A model generated the notes under the pieces. The model searched no databases. It saw nothing but the letters and a program-made list of their open reading frames with translations, and was not told the origin of the DNA. This document shows, in pieces, positions 40,999 to 48,486 of a DNA stretch of 64,000 nucleotides. Position 1 is the stretch's first letter; each line of letters opens with the position of its first letter. The stretch comes from Actinophytocola sp044466355. GTDB taxonomy: Bacteria > Actinomycetota > Actinomycetes > Mycobacteriales > Pseudonocardiaceae. The stretch lies in the NCBI RefSeq assembly GCF_044466355.1, contig NZ_JBITMQ010000004.1, positions 186,001 through 250,000 on the forward strand, written 5' to 3'. Made by a program: the position numbers and the translations under genes.

Positions 40999-41226
40999 CT
41001 GCAAAACCCACTCCCGCACCGCTGTGCAGTGCGCCGATCCCAGCCCCTGCCAGGGATCGACGTGGCACAGCAGCGTGGGCGTGCCTGCCCGCAGCCGCGC
41101 GCCGTGGCCCGGGTTGAGCCACGCCCGCAGACCGCGGTACCGCCGCGCGTCCCGGCCCGTGTGCCAGCCGCCGGACGGCGTCCTGCGGTAGGTCACGTAG
41201 CCCTCCGGTCGGAGCGGGCCGCGCAT
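40969..41226 (-). CDS. Small basic protein embedded in the tRNA array
   Basis: 85 residues from the ATG at 41226, with an unusually strong ribosome site (GGAGGAGG a few bases upstream), while no other start in the array has one. The protein is basic, Gly/Arg-rich (GYVTYRRTPSGGWHTGRD; YRGLRAWLNPGHGARLRAG). Its last codons lie inside the tRNA-Pro gene (40927-40998). No domain is recognised. Because tRNA processing at 40998 would cut the mRNA before the stop codon, the two outputs conflict, which is notable. Confidence 0.6.
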   Translation of the reverse strand: MRGPLRPEGYVTYRRTPSGGWHTGRDARRYRGLRAWLNPGHGARLRAGTPTLLCHVDPWQGLGSAHCTAVREWVLQRVRGRRQPT

Positions 41227-41253
41227 CACCTCCTCCTTCCTTCTTCACGCGAG

Positions 41254-41328
41254 CACCCCTGGCAGGATTTGAACCTGCGACCTCGCCGTTCGTAGCGGCG
41301 CGCTCTTTCCAGGCTGAGCTACAGGGGT
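41254..41328 (-). tRNA. tRNA-Arg (ACG)
   Basis: 75 nt: acceptor ACCCCTG/CAGGGGT, D arm GCTC/GAGC, anticodon stem CGCCG/CGGCG with loop CTACGAA (anticodon ACG, read as inosine-CG for CGU/CGC/CGA), variable AGGTC, T arm GCAGG-TTCAAAT-CCTGC, discriminator G73. First gene of the array, preceded by the terminator at 41368-41409. Its sequence differs from the common actinobacterial tRNA-Arg(ACG) acceptor, so it is probably an extra copy. Confidence 0.85.
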
Positions 41329-41367
41329 TTGAAAAAGTCCGGCCGAATTCCGTGGAAATGGCACGGC

Positions 41368-41409
41368 AAATAAAAGAGCCGCCCGTTCCGGATTTCCGGA
41401 GGGCGGCTC
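41368..41409 (-). terminator. Strong rho-independent terminator
   Basis: On the minus strand GAGCCGCCC and GGGCGGCTC (arms 41401-41409 and 41376-41384) enclose a 16-base loop that itself contains the palindrome TCCGGAaaTCCGGA. TTTTATTT follows immediately. It ends any minus-strand transcript from the 34-codon ORF and insulates the tRNA array. Confidence 0.88.
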
Positions 41410-41430
41410 CCGCGTGGGCCTACAGGTAGG

Positions 41431-41535
41431 TCACGATAGGGAGCCTGGTGGCTGAAGTCGCAGCTCAAGCGGTCGTTCGAGGAGCAGCAGGCAGCTGCGG
41501 AGGATCCGCTGCGGTCGCCGCTCTACCCGAGTCAT
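41431..41535 (-). CDS. Small ORF (34 codons) with its own terminator
   Basis: ATG at 41535 preceded by GAGGAG 5 nt upstream. The peptide is basic and Leu/Arg-rich with a run of four leucines (SCLLLLERPLELRLQ). Its stop is 22 nt before a strong terminator, so this is a compact stand-alone unit, either a genuine small peptide or a leader/sRNA gene. No homology can be claimed. Confidence 0.45.
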   Translation of the reverse strand: MTRVERRPQRILRSCLLLLERPLELRLQPPGSLS

Positions 41536-41689
41536 GACTACTCCTCTAATCGGTGGTGACACAATGATCGCCGATGGCCGGGTTCGCGTCAACGATTTAT
41601 TGGAAATCGGCGCTCGGCCCTGCCGAATGCGCTGATTGACGTCCTCGTTACAGTGGCACGAGCGCCACCGACCGACGGGACGGATGATC

Positions 41690-42181
41690 ATGCCGCGGCT
41701 AGCTTTCGAGGAGCCGAAGGGCGGTCCGGCGACGGAGTCCGCCAAGCACCGCCGCGAGATCAAGCGCGACAACGTCGTGGTGGTGCTGAAGGCGGCGACC
41801 TTCGCGTTGATCATCGCGCTCGTCGGGGCCGGCATCCTGCTCGCGACCGCGGGTGGCGAGGAGCCGAGGGCGGAGGCGCCCTCGGTGCCCGAGATCGAGG
41901 CGAGCCACACGCCGTCCGTCACGGGCACCGCGCCGCCGGTGGCGGAGATCCTCGTCCCCGAGGTCCGCAGCGAGACCACCGAGATGAGCGTCCCGCCCAC
42001 CACGACCACCACCAAGCCGACCCGGCCGGGTAACCGGCCGCCGGACCGGGACGACCAGGCCGTCGTGCTCGGTCGCCCGTGCGACACGCCCGGGGCATAC
42101 GCGTTCACGGAGCGCTACGAGCCCGCCGTGTGTGTGCAACGTCGCGGCGGCAAGGCGGTCTGGCGTCCACTCTTCGGATAG
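41690..42181 (+). CDS. Membrane-anchored protein with Pro/Thr-rich tail
   Basis: 163 residues from the ATG at 41690. One helix (VVLKAATFALIIALVGAGILLATA, residues 30-50) follows a basic N-terminus. The extracytoplasmic part is Glu/Pro/Thr-rich (SVPPTTTTTKPTRPG, residues 104-118), then a globular end with two cysteines (GRPCDTPGAY, EPAVCVQRRGG). This looks like a type II membrane protein with a stalk. No function is known. It is divergent from the 34-codon ORF. Confidence 0.65.
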   Translation: MPRLAFEEPKGGPATESAKHRREIKRDNVVVVLKAATFALIIALVGAGILLATAGGEEPRAEAPSVPEIEASHTPSVTGTAPPVAEILVPEVRSETTEMSVPPTTTTTKPTRPGNRPPDRDDQAVVLGRPCDTPGAYAFTERYEPAVCVQRRGGKAVWRPLFG

Positions 42182-42350
42182 GTTCAGACCAATCCGGTGT
42201 GTAACCGGTCGGCCGCGAAAAGCCACACATTCTCGTGTTTGTCACCCGTTCGGCCTAATTGATGTGGGCGCAGCGCACATTTGACAGCGCATACGTTGCC
42301 GGTTTTCCGTTATCGCTTCTCAGTGGGAAGAAAGTAACCGAAAACGTTAT

Positions 42351-42379
42351 TTGACTCGCTGACCCGTGGTGTTTACCGT
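42351..42379 (+). promoter_or_regulatory. Promoter upstream of conservon 1
   Basis: TTGACT (42351-42356) and TACCGT (42374-42379) with a 17-nt spacer, about 77 nt upstream of the kinase GTG. The region 42182-42456 is AT-richer than the surroundings and also has TTGACA at 42281-42286, but with no well placed -10 box. No terminator was seen after the 41690 gene. Confidence 0.6.
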
Positions 42380-42456
42380 TCCCCGCGGGGTCCGGGGGTG
42401 CGTGTTGCGGCGCCCGATCAAGAGCAGAGGGAACGCCGGAAGGAAAGCGGACCGCG

Positions 42457-45186
42457 GTGAAGAAGACGTCCATCCGGCGCAGCCGGGCCGTGTCCATCCG
42501 GACGCGCGTGCTCACGCTCGCACTGGTGCCGTGCATCGTATTCCTGCTCGCCGGTGTCGCGGGCGCCGGGTATCTGATCTATGACGCGGCGCAGACGCGC
42601 AATTACTTCCAGTTAGCCAGCGAAGCACAACGCCAGTCGCTGCCATTGATCGTTTCATTGCAGGAAGAACGCCGCCTCACACTGCGCCGCCTCGCGAGTT
42701 TCGGCACCTTCCAGTCGGACCTGATCAAACAGCGCGGCCGCACCGACGCGCTCGCCGGCGCCGCCACCTCGAGCCTCGCCGAGCTGTCGGAGTTCGCGCC
42801 GGACTCCGTGACGCGCGCGGTCACCCGGTTCACCGAGCTGATGGGCGAGCTGCCCACGATGCGTGCCCGCGTCGACGGCGGCCAGGTGTCGGTCTCCGAG
42901 TCGTTCTCCCTCTACAACGAGATCATCGACCAGTTCATCGACGGCACGAAGGGCCTCGCGCAGTTCGCGCCCGACGCCGAGATCTCGTACCTGCAGCTGG
43001 TCGTGGCGCCACTGCTCACCAGCGCGGACCTCATGCAGCGCTCGGACGCCCTCGCCGCGGCGAACCTGGTCGGTGGCGGCCTCACCAACTCCGACTTCGC
43101 CGTCTACCAGGGACAGGTCAGCTCGTACCACCTGCAGCTCGAGTCGACCATCCCGCTCTCCGAGCCGGACGTGCAGGCGCAGTACCGGAAGCTGACCGGC
43201 TCCCCGTCGTGGCTGCGCCTGATGTCGGTCGAGGAGGTGCTGCTCCGCGGCGACATCAACCTCCCGATCAGCGAGGACCTGTGGCGCTCCGCCGCCAGCG
43301 AGGTCGGCGACACGCTGATGACCATGGTGCAGGCGCAGAGCAGGCACACCAACGACCTCGCGCTGTCGAAGGTCAACACCACGCTCGCCCAGTCGATCAT
43401 CGCCGGTGTGCTGGTGCTCGCGCTCGTGGTCGCGGTGTTCCTGTTCGCGCTGCGGCTGTCACGCAGGCTCATCGAGCGGCTCGTCCGCCTGCGGTCGGAG
43501 ACCCTCGACCTCGCCGAGAAGGGCCTGCCCGAGCTGGTCGAGAAGGTGCGGACCGGCACCGACGTGAGCGTCGACGACGAGATCAGGCTGCGGGACTACG
43601 GCCGGGACGAGATCGGTGAGGTCGCCGACGCGTTCAACAAGGCGCAGCAGACCGCGGTCGCCGCGGCCGTGCAGGAGGCGAAGACCCGCGAGGGCACCAA
43701 CAAGGTGTTCCTCAACATCGCCCACCGCAGCCAGGTGATCGTGCACCGCCAGCTGAAGACGCTGGACGAGGCCGAGCGCCAGCAGGAGGACCCCGAGCAG
43801 CTGGAGCTGCTGTTCCAGCTCGACCACCTGACCACCCGCCAGCGCCGCAACGCCGAGAACCTGATCATCCTCGGTGGCGGCCAGCCGGGCCGGCGCTGGC
43901 GCAACCCGGTCAGCCTGGCTGAGATCGTGCGCGGCGCCGCCGCCGAGACCGAGGACTTCGCGCGGGTCAAGACGGCGAAGCTGCCCGCGCTCACCGTGAT
44001 CGGCCCGGTCGTCGGCGACCTCGTGCACCTGCTCGCGGAGCTGATCGACAACGCCACCACGTTCTCCCCGCCCGCCGCGCGGGTGGACGTGCGCGGCAAC
44101 GTCGTCGGCCGCGGCGTGGTCCTCGAGATCGAGGACCAGGGTCTCGGTATCGAACCGGCCCGCGCGGACGATCTCAACGACATGCTGGCCAACCCGCCGG
44201 ACTTCGGCATCATGGCGCTCTCCAGCGAGCCGCGCCTCGGGCTGTTCGTGGTCGCCCGCCTCGCCGCGCGCCACGGGATCTCGGTCGCGTTGCGGGAGTC
44301 GGCGTACGGCGGCACGCGGGCCATCGTGTTCGTGCGCAACGAACTGCTCGGCCCCGACTCGTCCGCACCGCGTGACGAGAAGCCGGCCGAACCGCAGGAG
44401 CGGCCGGCCGAGCAGAAGACCGAGACGAACCTCCGCCCGCTCGACCTGCCCGCCACCAACGGCGAGCCCGCGGCGAACGGCGCGACGGTCCGCCTGACCA
44501 TCCCGGGTGCGGTCAGCCTGCCCGACCTGCCGCCGCTGCCGGTGGTGGAGCCGAGACCGGGCGAGGACCTGTTCCGCCCGCAGAAGCCGGTGGACGCCGA
44601 GCACGAACCGAGCCAGCCGCTGCGGTCGCCGAGACACGCCGAGCCGGAGACCAGCGAGCCATCGCAGAACGGCGCGCCGACCGGCGGGCCGACCACCGGC
44701 CGCCCGCCGCTGCCCAAGCGGAACGCCCACACCGAGCACGAATCGAGCCAGCCGGTCCAGCGCGAGCCCCGGCACGTCGAGCGGAACGGCGCCGTGTCCG
44801 ACCGGCCGCGGCCCGTCGAGCTGCGCAAGGTCGCGCCGGAGATCAACCGGCCCGCGCCGAGGGACGGCGACACCCGTGCCCAGGCACAACCCCAGGCGCC
44901 GGACGTGGTGCAGGGCATGGCGCCGGGCAGGCCGCCCCTGCCGCAGCGCCGTCGGCAGCAGAACCTGGTGCCCCAGCTGCGTGAGGACACGCCGCCCGCC
45001 TGGCCGCAGCAGTCGGCGGGCGAGACGGAGCACAATCGGGAGGAGACTCCGGAACAGGCGCGCAGCCGGTTGGCGGCGTTCCAGGCGGGCACGCGGCGAG
45101 GTCGGGACGAGCCGCTGCCCGGGGAGATGACGAACGGGAACGACAGTGTGGGGAGCGCACGAAATGGCCAACACCGCGGTGAATGA
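42457..45186 (+). CDS. Conservon sensor kinase (CvnA-type), NIT domain
   Basis: 909 residues. Helix 1 near residues 20-42 and helix 2 near 306-332 bracket an extracytoplasmic helical nitrate/nitrite-sensing-type domain (QEERRLTLRRLASF, residues 68-81). HAMP linker follows (RLSRRLIERLVRLRSE), then the core with LDHLTTRQRRNAENL as the likely phospho-His region, N box LIDNATTFSPP, G1 DQGLGIE and GLFVVARLAARHG. The last 270 residues are Pro/Glu-rich linker. Such kinases work with a roadblock, DUF742 and GTPase protein, as next in this operon. The GTG at 42457 is preceded by AAGGAAA. Confidence 0.85.
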   Translation: MKKTSIRRSRAVSIRTRVLTLALVPCIVFLLAGVAGAGYLIYDAAQTRNYFQLASEAQRQSLPLIVSLQEERRLTLRRLASFGTFQSDLIKQRGRTDALAGAATSSLAELSEFAPDSVTRAVTRFTELMGELPTMRARVDGGQVSVSESFSLYNEIIDQFIDGTKGLAQFAPDAEISYLQLVVAPLLTSADLMQRSDALAAANLVGGGLTNSDFAVYQGQVSSYHLQLESTIPLSEPDVQAQYRKLTGSPSWLRLMSVEEVLLRGDINLPISEDLWRSAASEVGDTLMTMVQAQSRHTNDLALSKVNTTLAQSIIAGVLVLALVVAVFLFALRLSRRLIERLVRLRSETLDLAEKGLPELVEKVRTGTDVSVDDEIRLRDYGRDEIGEVADAFNKAQQTAVAAAVQEAKTREGTNKVFLNIAHRSQVIVHRQLKTLDEAERQQEDPEQLELLFQLDHLTTRQRRNAENLIILGGGQPGRRWRNPVSLAEIVRGAAAETEDFARVKTAKLPALTVIGPVVGDLVHLLAELIDNATTFSPPAARVDVRGNVVGRGVVLEIEDQGLGIEPARADDLNDMLANPPDFGIMALSSEPRLGLFVVARLAARHGISVALRESAYGGTRAIVFVRNELLGPDSSAPRDEKPAEPQERPAEQKTETNLRPLDLPATNGEPAANGATVRLTIPGAVSLPDLPPLPVVEPRPGEDLFRPQKPVDAEHEPSQPLRSPRHAEPETSEPSQNGAPTGGPTTGRPPLPKRNAHTEHESSQPVQREPRHVERNGAVSDRPRPVELRKVAPEINRPAPRDGDTRAQAQPQAPDVVQGMAPGRPPLPQRRRQQNLVPQLREDTPPAWPQQSAGETEHNREETPEQARSRLAAFQAGTRRGRDEPLPGEMTNGNDSVGSARNGQHRGE

Positions 45187-45577
45187 GCTCGACTGGTTGC
45201 TCGACGAGCTGGTCAAGCGAGTAGCGGGCGTGGACCGTGCCGTCGTGCTCTCGGCGGACGGCCTGCTGATCGGCCGGTCCAGCAACCTGTCGACCGGCGA
45301 CGCCGAGCACCTGTCCGCGGTCGCGTCGGCGTTCCAGAGCCTGGCCCGCGGCACCGGCCGCCACTTCGGCGGCGGTCAGGTGCGGCAGACGCTGGTCGAG
45401 ATGGACCACGCGTTCCTGTTCGTGACCGCGGCCGGTCACGGCGCCTGCCTGGCGCTGCTCGCGGCGGAGAACGCGGACGTCGGCATGATCGCCTACGAGA
45501 TGAACATGATGGTCAAGCGCGTCGGCGCGGTGCTCACCGCCAAGCCGCGGGAGTTCATGGAGCGTCCGGTGCCATGA
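45164..45577 (+). CDS. Roadblock/LC7 domain protein (CvnB-type)
   Basis: 137 residues: LDWLLDELVKRVAGVDRAVVLSADGLL (by position 10-36), GRHFGGGQVRQTLVEM and GMIAYEMNMMVKRVG. This is the bacterial roadblock/LC7 (MglB-like) fold that binds the Ras-like GTPase encoded two genes on. ATG at 45164 overlaps the kinase stop by 23 nt, so it is translationally coupled. Confidence 0.88.
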   Translation: MANTAVNELDWLLDELVKRVAGVDRAVVLSADGLLIGRSSNLSTGDAEHLSAVASAFQSLARGTGRHFGGGQVRQTLVEMDHAFLFVTAAGHGACLALLAAENADVGMIAYEMNMMVKRVGAVLTAKPREFMERPVP

Positions 45578-45945
45578 CCACGGGGGACGAGGAGTGGTTC
45601 GACGAGGCGGCCGGGCCTCTGGTCCGGCCCTATGCGATGACCGGTGGGCGTACCCGGTCGGACACCCTCGGTCTCGACCTGATCACGCTCGTCGTCGCGA
45701 TGCACACCGCCGACGATGCCGACGTGGAGCCGGAGTACGCGGGCATCCTGTCCGCCTGCCAGTACCCGACCTCGGTGGTCGAGGTGGCCGCGAAGGTGGA
45801 CCTGCCACTGCAGGTGGTCAAGGTGCTGTTGAGCGACCTCATCACACAACGGCTCATCATGTTCCGCTCGCCCGTCGCCCCCGGTGCCGAGCCCCCAAGC
45901 CAACACGTTCTGCAGGCGGTCCTCGATGGCATACGAAAACTCTGA
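45574..45945 (+). CDS. DUF742 protein (CvnC-type)
   Basis: 123 residues with RPYAMTGGRTRSD, typical of DUF742, and a winged-helix-like middle (SVVEVAAKVDLPLQVVKVLL). It may bind DNA or act as an adaptor in the conservon signalling complex. ATG overlaps the roadblock stop by 4 nt. Confidence 0.88.
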   Translation: MTTGDEEWFDEAAGPLVRPYAMTGGRTRSDTLGLDLITLVVAMHTADDADVEPEYAGILSACQYPTSVVEVAAKVDLPLQVVKVLLSDLITQRLIMFRSPVAPGAEPPSQHVLQAVLDGIRKL

Positions 45946-46510
45946 CCGGACGGCGAGAGCCACCAAGATCGTGATCGCCGGCGGCTTCGGCGTCGGCAAG
46001 ACGACGATGGTCGGCTCGGTCAGCGAGATCGCGCCACTGCGCACCGAGGAACTCATTACCGAGGCCTCGGAGGGCGTGGACGACCTGTCGGGCGTCGAGC
46101 AGAAGCGCACCACGACGGTCGCGCTGGACTTCGGCCGCATCACGATCAGCCCCGAGCTGATCCTCTACCTGTTCGGCACCCCGGGCCAGGACCGCTTCTG
46201 GTTCATGTGGGACGAACTGGCCCGCGGCGCCATCGGCGCGGTGGTGCTGGCGGACACCCGCCGCCTGGACTCCTGCTTCGGCGCGGTCGACTTCTTCGAA
46301 CGACGAGGGCTGCCGTTCGTGGTCGGCGTCAACTGCTTCGACGGCGCGTACCGCTACGGCACAGAAGAGGTCCGCCAGGCCCTCGACCTGGACAACCACG
46401 TCCCGGTCCTCCTGTGCGACGCCCGCGAACGCGAGTCAACCAAACAGGTCCTGATCGCACTGCTGCAACACGCGATGGCAGAAGCCCGCATGGCAGGCAC
46501 GGCCAGCTGA
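45926..46510 (+). CDS. Conservon small GTPase (CvnD-type)
   Basis: 194 residues of an ATP/GTP-binding G-domain: P-loop GGFGVGKTTMVGS, switch region TTTVALDFGR, G3-like LFGTPGQDRFWFMWD, and VNCFDG in place of NKxD. It starts at ATG 45926 inside the DUF742 gene (20-nt overlap). It is the output element of the conservon (kinase-roadblock-DUF742-GTPase), analogous to CvnA-D of Streptomyces. Confidence 0.92.
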   Translation: MAYENSDRTARATKIVIAGGFGVGKTTMVGSVSEIAPLRTEELITEASEGVDDLSGVEQKRTTTVALDFGRITISPELILYLFGTPGQDRFWFMWDELARGAIGAVVLADTRRLDSCFGAVDFFERRGLPFVVGVNCFDGAYRYGTEEVRQALDLDNHVPVLLCDARERESTKQVLIALLQHAMAEARMAGTAS

Positions 46511-46674
46511 ACCACCCGATCCGGAAAAGGCGCGCTGAAGTCCCAAACCGGGCGCCGGGCGCTAGCCCACACAAGACGACCTGCCTGCCATCCCGGAGAC
46601 TTACTGGTCGGAATCGGAAGTTCTTCGGGGGCTGAGGCGCGTTCGGGGTTGGCTGGCCGCGTGACCCGGTTCGG

Positions 46675-46794
46675 TGTCTCGAAAGTGCCCTTCGGGACAC
46701 CGGGCATGTCTCGAAAATGCCCTTCGAGACGTTCAATGACCCCATGGCGCCCTTCGAGACATCAGCCACGTCCCGAGGGGCACCTTCGAGACAT
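46675..46794. repeat. Four diverged hairpin repeat units
   Basis: Copies at 46675-46699, 46707-46731, 46743-46762 (half) and 46769-46794, spaced 26-36 nt apart. Each contains CCCTTCG(A/G)GACA or its partner TGTCTCGAA, so each unit folds into a short hairpin, and the last copy is a CCCGAGG/CTTCGAGAC variant. Unit-to-unit differences keep the palindrome, which suggests selection on RNA or DNA structure. Antisense frames here give runs like VSKGAMGSLNVSKGIFE, an artefact of the repeat. Confidence 0.75.
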
Positions 46795-47040
46795 CGGCGC
46801 CGGACCCGCCACGCCGACGTCGCCGCCAACCCCCGAAAGACTTCCGAAACCGACCACTTACCCGTCCGGCGAGGACACCTCCACAACGGGGAAAACGATC
46901 AAGGTAGAAGCACCAAAAGTCCGCTGACCAGCGGAAACGCTGCACCCAGTACGTAACCTCAACCCCCACCCATTCCCGGGGGCCACCCGCCATGCCAGCC
47001 TACCGGCAACCACCGACAAAACCCGGGCGCGGCGGGAAAC

Positions 47041-47068
47041 TGTGGACAACCCACCCACCTGTGGACAA
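47041..47068 (-). promoter_or_regulatory. Two DnaA boxes
   Basis: TGTGGACAA occurs at 47041-47049 and 47060-47068, the reverse complement of the TTGTCCACA box seen at 28.6 kb, here in the opposite orientation and 19 nt apart. Intergenic, about 45 nt from the stop of the CsbD-like gene. Confidence 0.7.
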
Positions 47069-47113
47069 ACGAGTGCCGCAGGACGTGCACGCCCCGCGGC
47101 ACTCCGAGTCAGG

Positions 47114-47305
47114 TCACTTGCCGAAGCGGTCCTTCGCGTTCCGCATCGCGTCCGAAGCCTTGTCGCGGAGCTCGTCGACCTGGCCGGACGAACCCTCGGC
47201 CTGCTGCTGGTCGTCCTGCTGCTCGTTCTGCTGCTTGCCGAACTTGTCCTTGGCCTGGCCCATGAGTCCCTGGGCCTTCTCCTTCGCCTCGTCGAACTTG
47301 CTCAT
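47114..47305 (-). CDS. Small hydrophilic helical protein (CsbD/MT0933-like)
   Basis: 63 residues: MSKFDEAKEKAQGLMGQAKDKFG and a second helix DELRDKASDAMRNAKDRFG around a Gln-rich turn. The two-helix Lys/Ala/Asp-rich pattern is that of CsbD-like or MT0933-like small stress proteins. ATG at 47305 with a GGAG site. It stands alone, convergent with conservon 1. Confidence 0.72.
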   Translation of the reverse strand: MSKFDEAKEKAQGLMGQAKDKFGKQQNEQQDDQQQAEGSSGQVDELRDKASDAMRNAKDRFGK

Positions 47306-47357
47306 GCCGGGCTCCTTCCCTGCGTGGGGTCGATCCGCGCACGGGCTGCCCGGCCTG

Positions 47358-48422
47358 CTAGCTGGGAAAACCTCGGCTCACCGGATCGTGTTCGGCCGCC
47401 GCGACATGACACGCGCCGTAGCCTTCCGCGCGGGTGACGACCCGCCCGCGAGTGATGCGGAGGGCCACTTCCGTGGCGTCGCTTACCGCGGGCACACCCA
47501 GGGCGGCGGCCAGCTTGCCGGTGCCGTCGCACACGACGCGTAGCTTCGGCCACGCGTACTCCGGGAACGCCTGCCGCAGGCACCCCGCCAGCTCGGCCAC
47601 CGCCATCCGCGCCAGCGGGATCAGCTCGCGCGGCGCGCCCGACACCAGCACCGCCGTGACCGTGGCGTCGGCCGGCGCGGCCCGCACCGCGTGCTCCGCG
47701 GCCGCCGCCCGGTGCAGGCCCAGCACCGCGACGACGCCGTCTTCCGCGAGCGACACCTCCGCGCCCCGCACCGAATCCCACGCGACGGGCGGTGACCACG
47801 GCTCGTCGACCGTCCGCGCCGGTGTCGTGAACGGCAGTGCCTGCCACTCGTCGTCCACGTCGAGGTACGCGAGCTGCGCGCACGCCGCCACCACGTTGAA
47901 CGGCTCCACGAACCCCGGCGCGGCGGCCGCCAGCCTGCTCGCACCCTGCAACATCGTCAGCACGGTCTCGGCGACCCGCACCAGCCGCCCGTCCGGCCGC
48001 AGCCTCTCCAGCGCCAGTCCGAGCAGCACGGCGTCGAGTGCCATCAGCTGCGCGTACGGCTGCCGGGTCAGCTCCTCGGCCACGACCTCCGACAACGCGT
48101 CCCTGTCGAGCGCCACCTCCCCGGTCGCGGGCAGCCGCGCGAGCCACGCCCTCGCCAGCGCGGCGAGCGCGTCACCCGTCGTTCGGCCGGGTTGCGCGAC
48201 CGTCGACGGCGCCCGCTCGGCCAGGTCCGCGAGCACGGCGAAGTACAGCGCGCGCTTGCCGGGGAAGTTGGAGTACACCGCGCCGCGGGTCAGGTCGGCC
48301 CGTTCGGCGATGAGGTCGATCTTCGCGTCCCGGTACCCGCGCTCGGCGAACTCCTCCCGCGCGGCGGTCAGGACGAGCGCGCGGTTGCGCTCCTGTGACT
48401 CCGCTCTGGAGAGGCGGCTCAT
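47358..48422 (-). CDS. TetR-family regulator with extra C-terminal domain
   Basis: 354 residues from the ATG at 48422. Residues 1-60 form the TetR HTH (TAAREEFAERGYRDAKIDLIAERADLTRGAVYSNF, by position 16-50). The normal TetR ligand domain extends to about residue 200. After it the protein continues with strands such as VVAVLGLHRAAAAE and VVCDGTGKLAAALGVP, reminiscent of a thioredoxin-like/peroxiredoxin fold without visible CxxC cysteines. It is divergent from the P450 gene (64 nt between starts) with an operator-like palindrome there, so it likely represses the P450. Confidence 0.8.
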   Translation of the reverse strand: MSRLSRAESQERNRALVLTAAREEFAERGYRDAKIDLIAERADLTRGAVYSNFPGKRALYFAVLADLAERAPSTVAQPGRTTGDALAALARAWLARLPATGEVALDRDALSEVVAEELTRQPYAQLMALDAVLLGLALERLRPDGRLVRVAETVLTMLQGASRLAAAAPGFVEPFNVVAACAQLAYLDVDDEWQALPFTTPARTVDEPWSPPVAWDSVRGAEVSLAEDGVVAVLGLHRAAAAEHAVRAAPADATVTAVLVSGAPRELIPLARMAVAELAGCLRQAFPEYAWPKLRVVCDGTGKLAAALGVPAVSDATEVALRITRGRVVTRAEGYGACHVAAAEHDPVSRGFPS

Positions 48423-48445
48423 GGTTGACAAGATACGCTGATCAT

Positions 48446-48471
48446 TCAGATGATGAGATCATATGATCTGA
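48446..48471. promoter_or_regulatory. Candidate TetR operator between tetR and P450
   Basis: TCAGAT (48446-48451) and ATCTGA (48466-48471) flank the perfect palindrome GATCATATGATC (48457-48468). The nested symmetry, about 26 bp in total, sits midway between the two divergent starts, the usual place for a TetR dimer site controlling both genes. Confidence 0.65.
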
Positions 48472-48486
48472 ACATATGGAGTGTGC

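Larger units (their letters stand above)
46511..47113. other. Non-coding region between conservon 1 and the small CsbD-like gene
   Basis: 603 bp without a convincing gene; short frames here have poor codon structure. It contains four diverged copies of a hairpin-type repeat (46675-46794) and two DnaA boxes (47041-47049 and 47060-47068). The genes on both sides are convergent (GTPase plus, CsbD-like minus), so the hairpins may also stop transcription. Confidence 0.75.

Noticed and set aside
43459..45354. 631-codon minus-strand frame across the conservon 1 kinase
   Set aside because: Shadow of the HATPase region; no motif on the minus strand.
46329..46886. Minus-strand frame over the hairpin repeats with repeated VSKG-like peptides
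   Set aside because: The peptide repetition reflects the DNA palindromes; there is no ribosome site, and the frame runs into the GTPase gene antisense.
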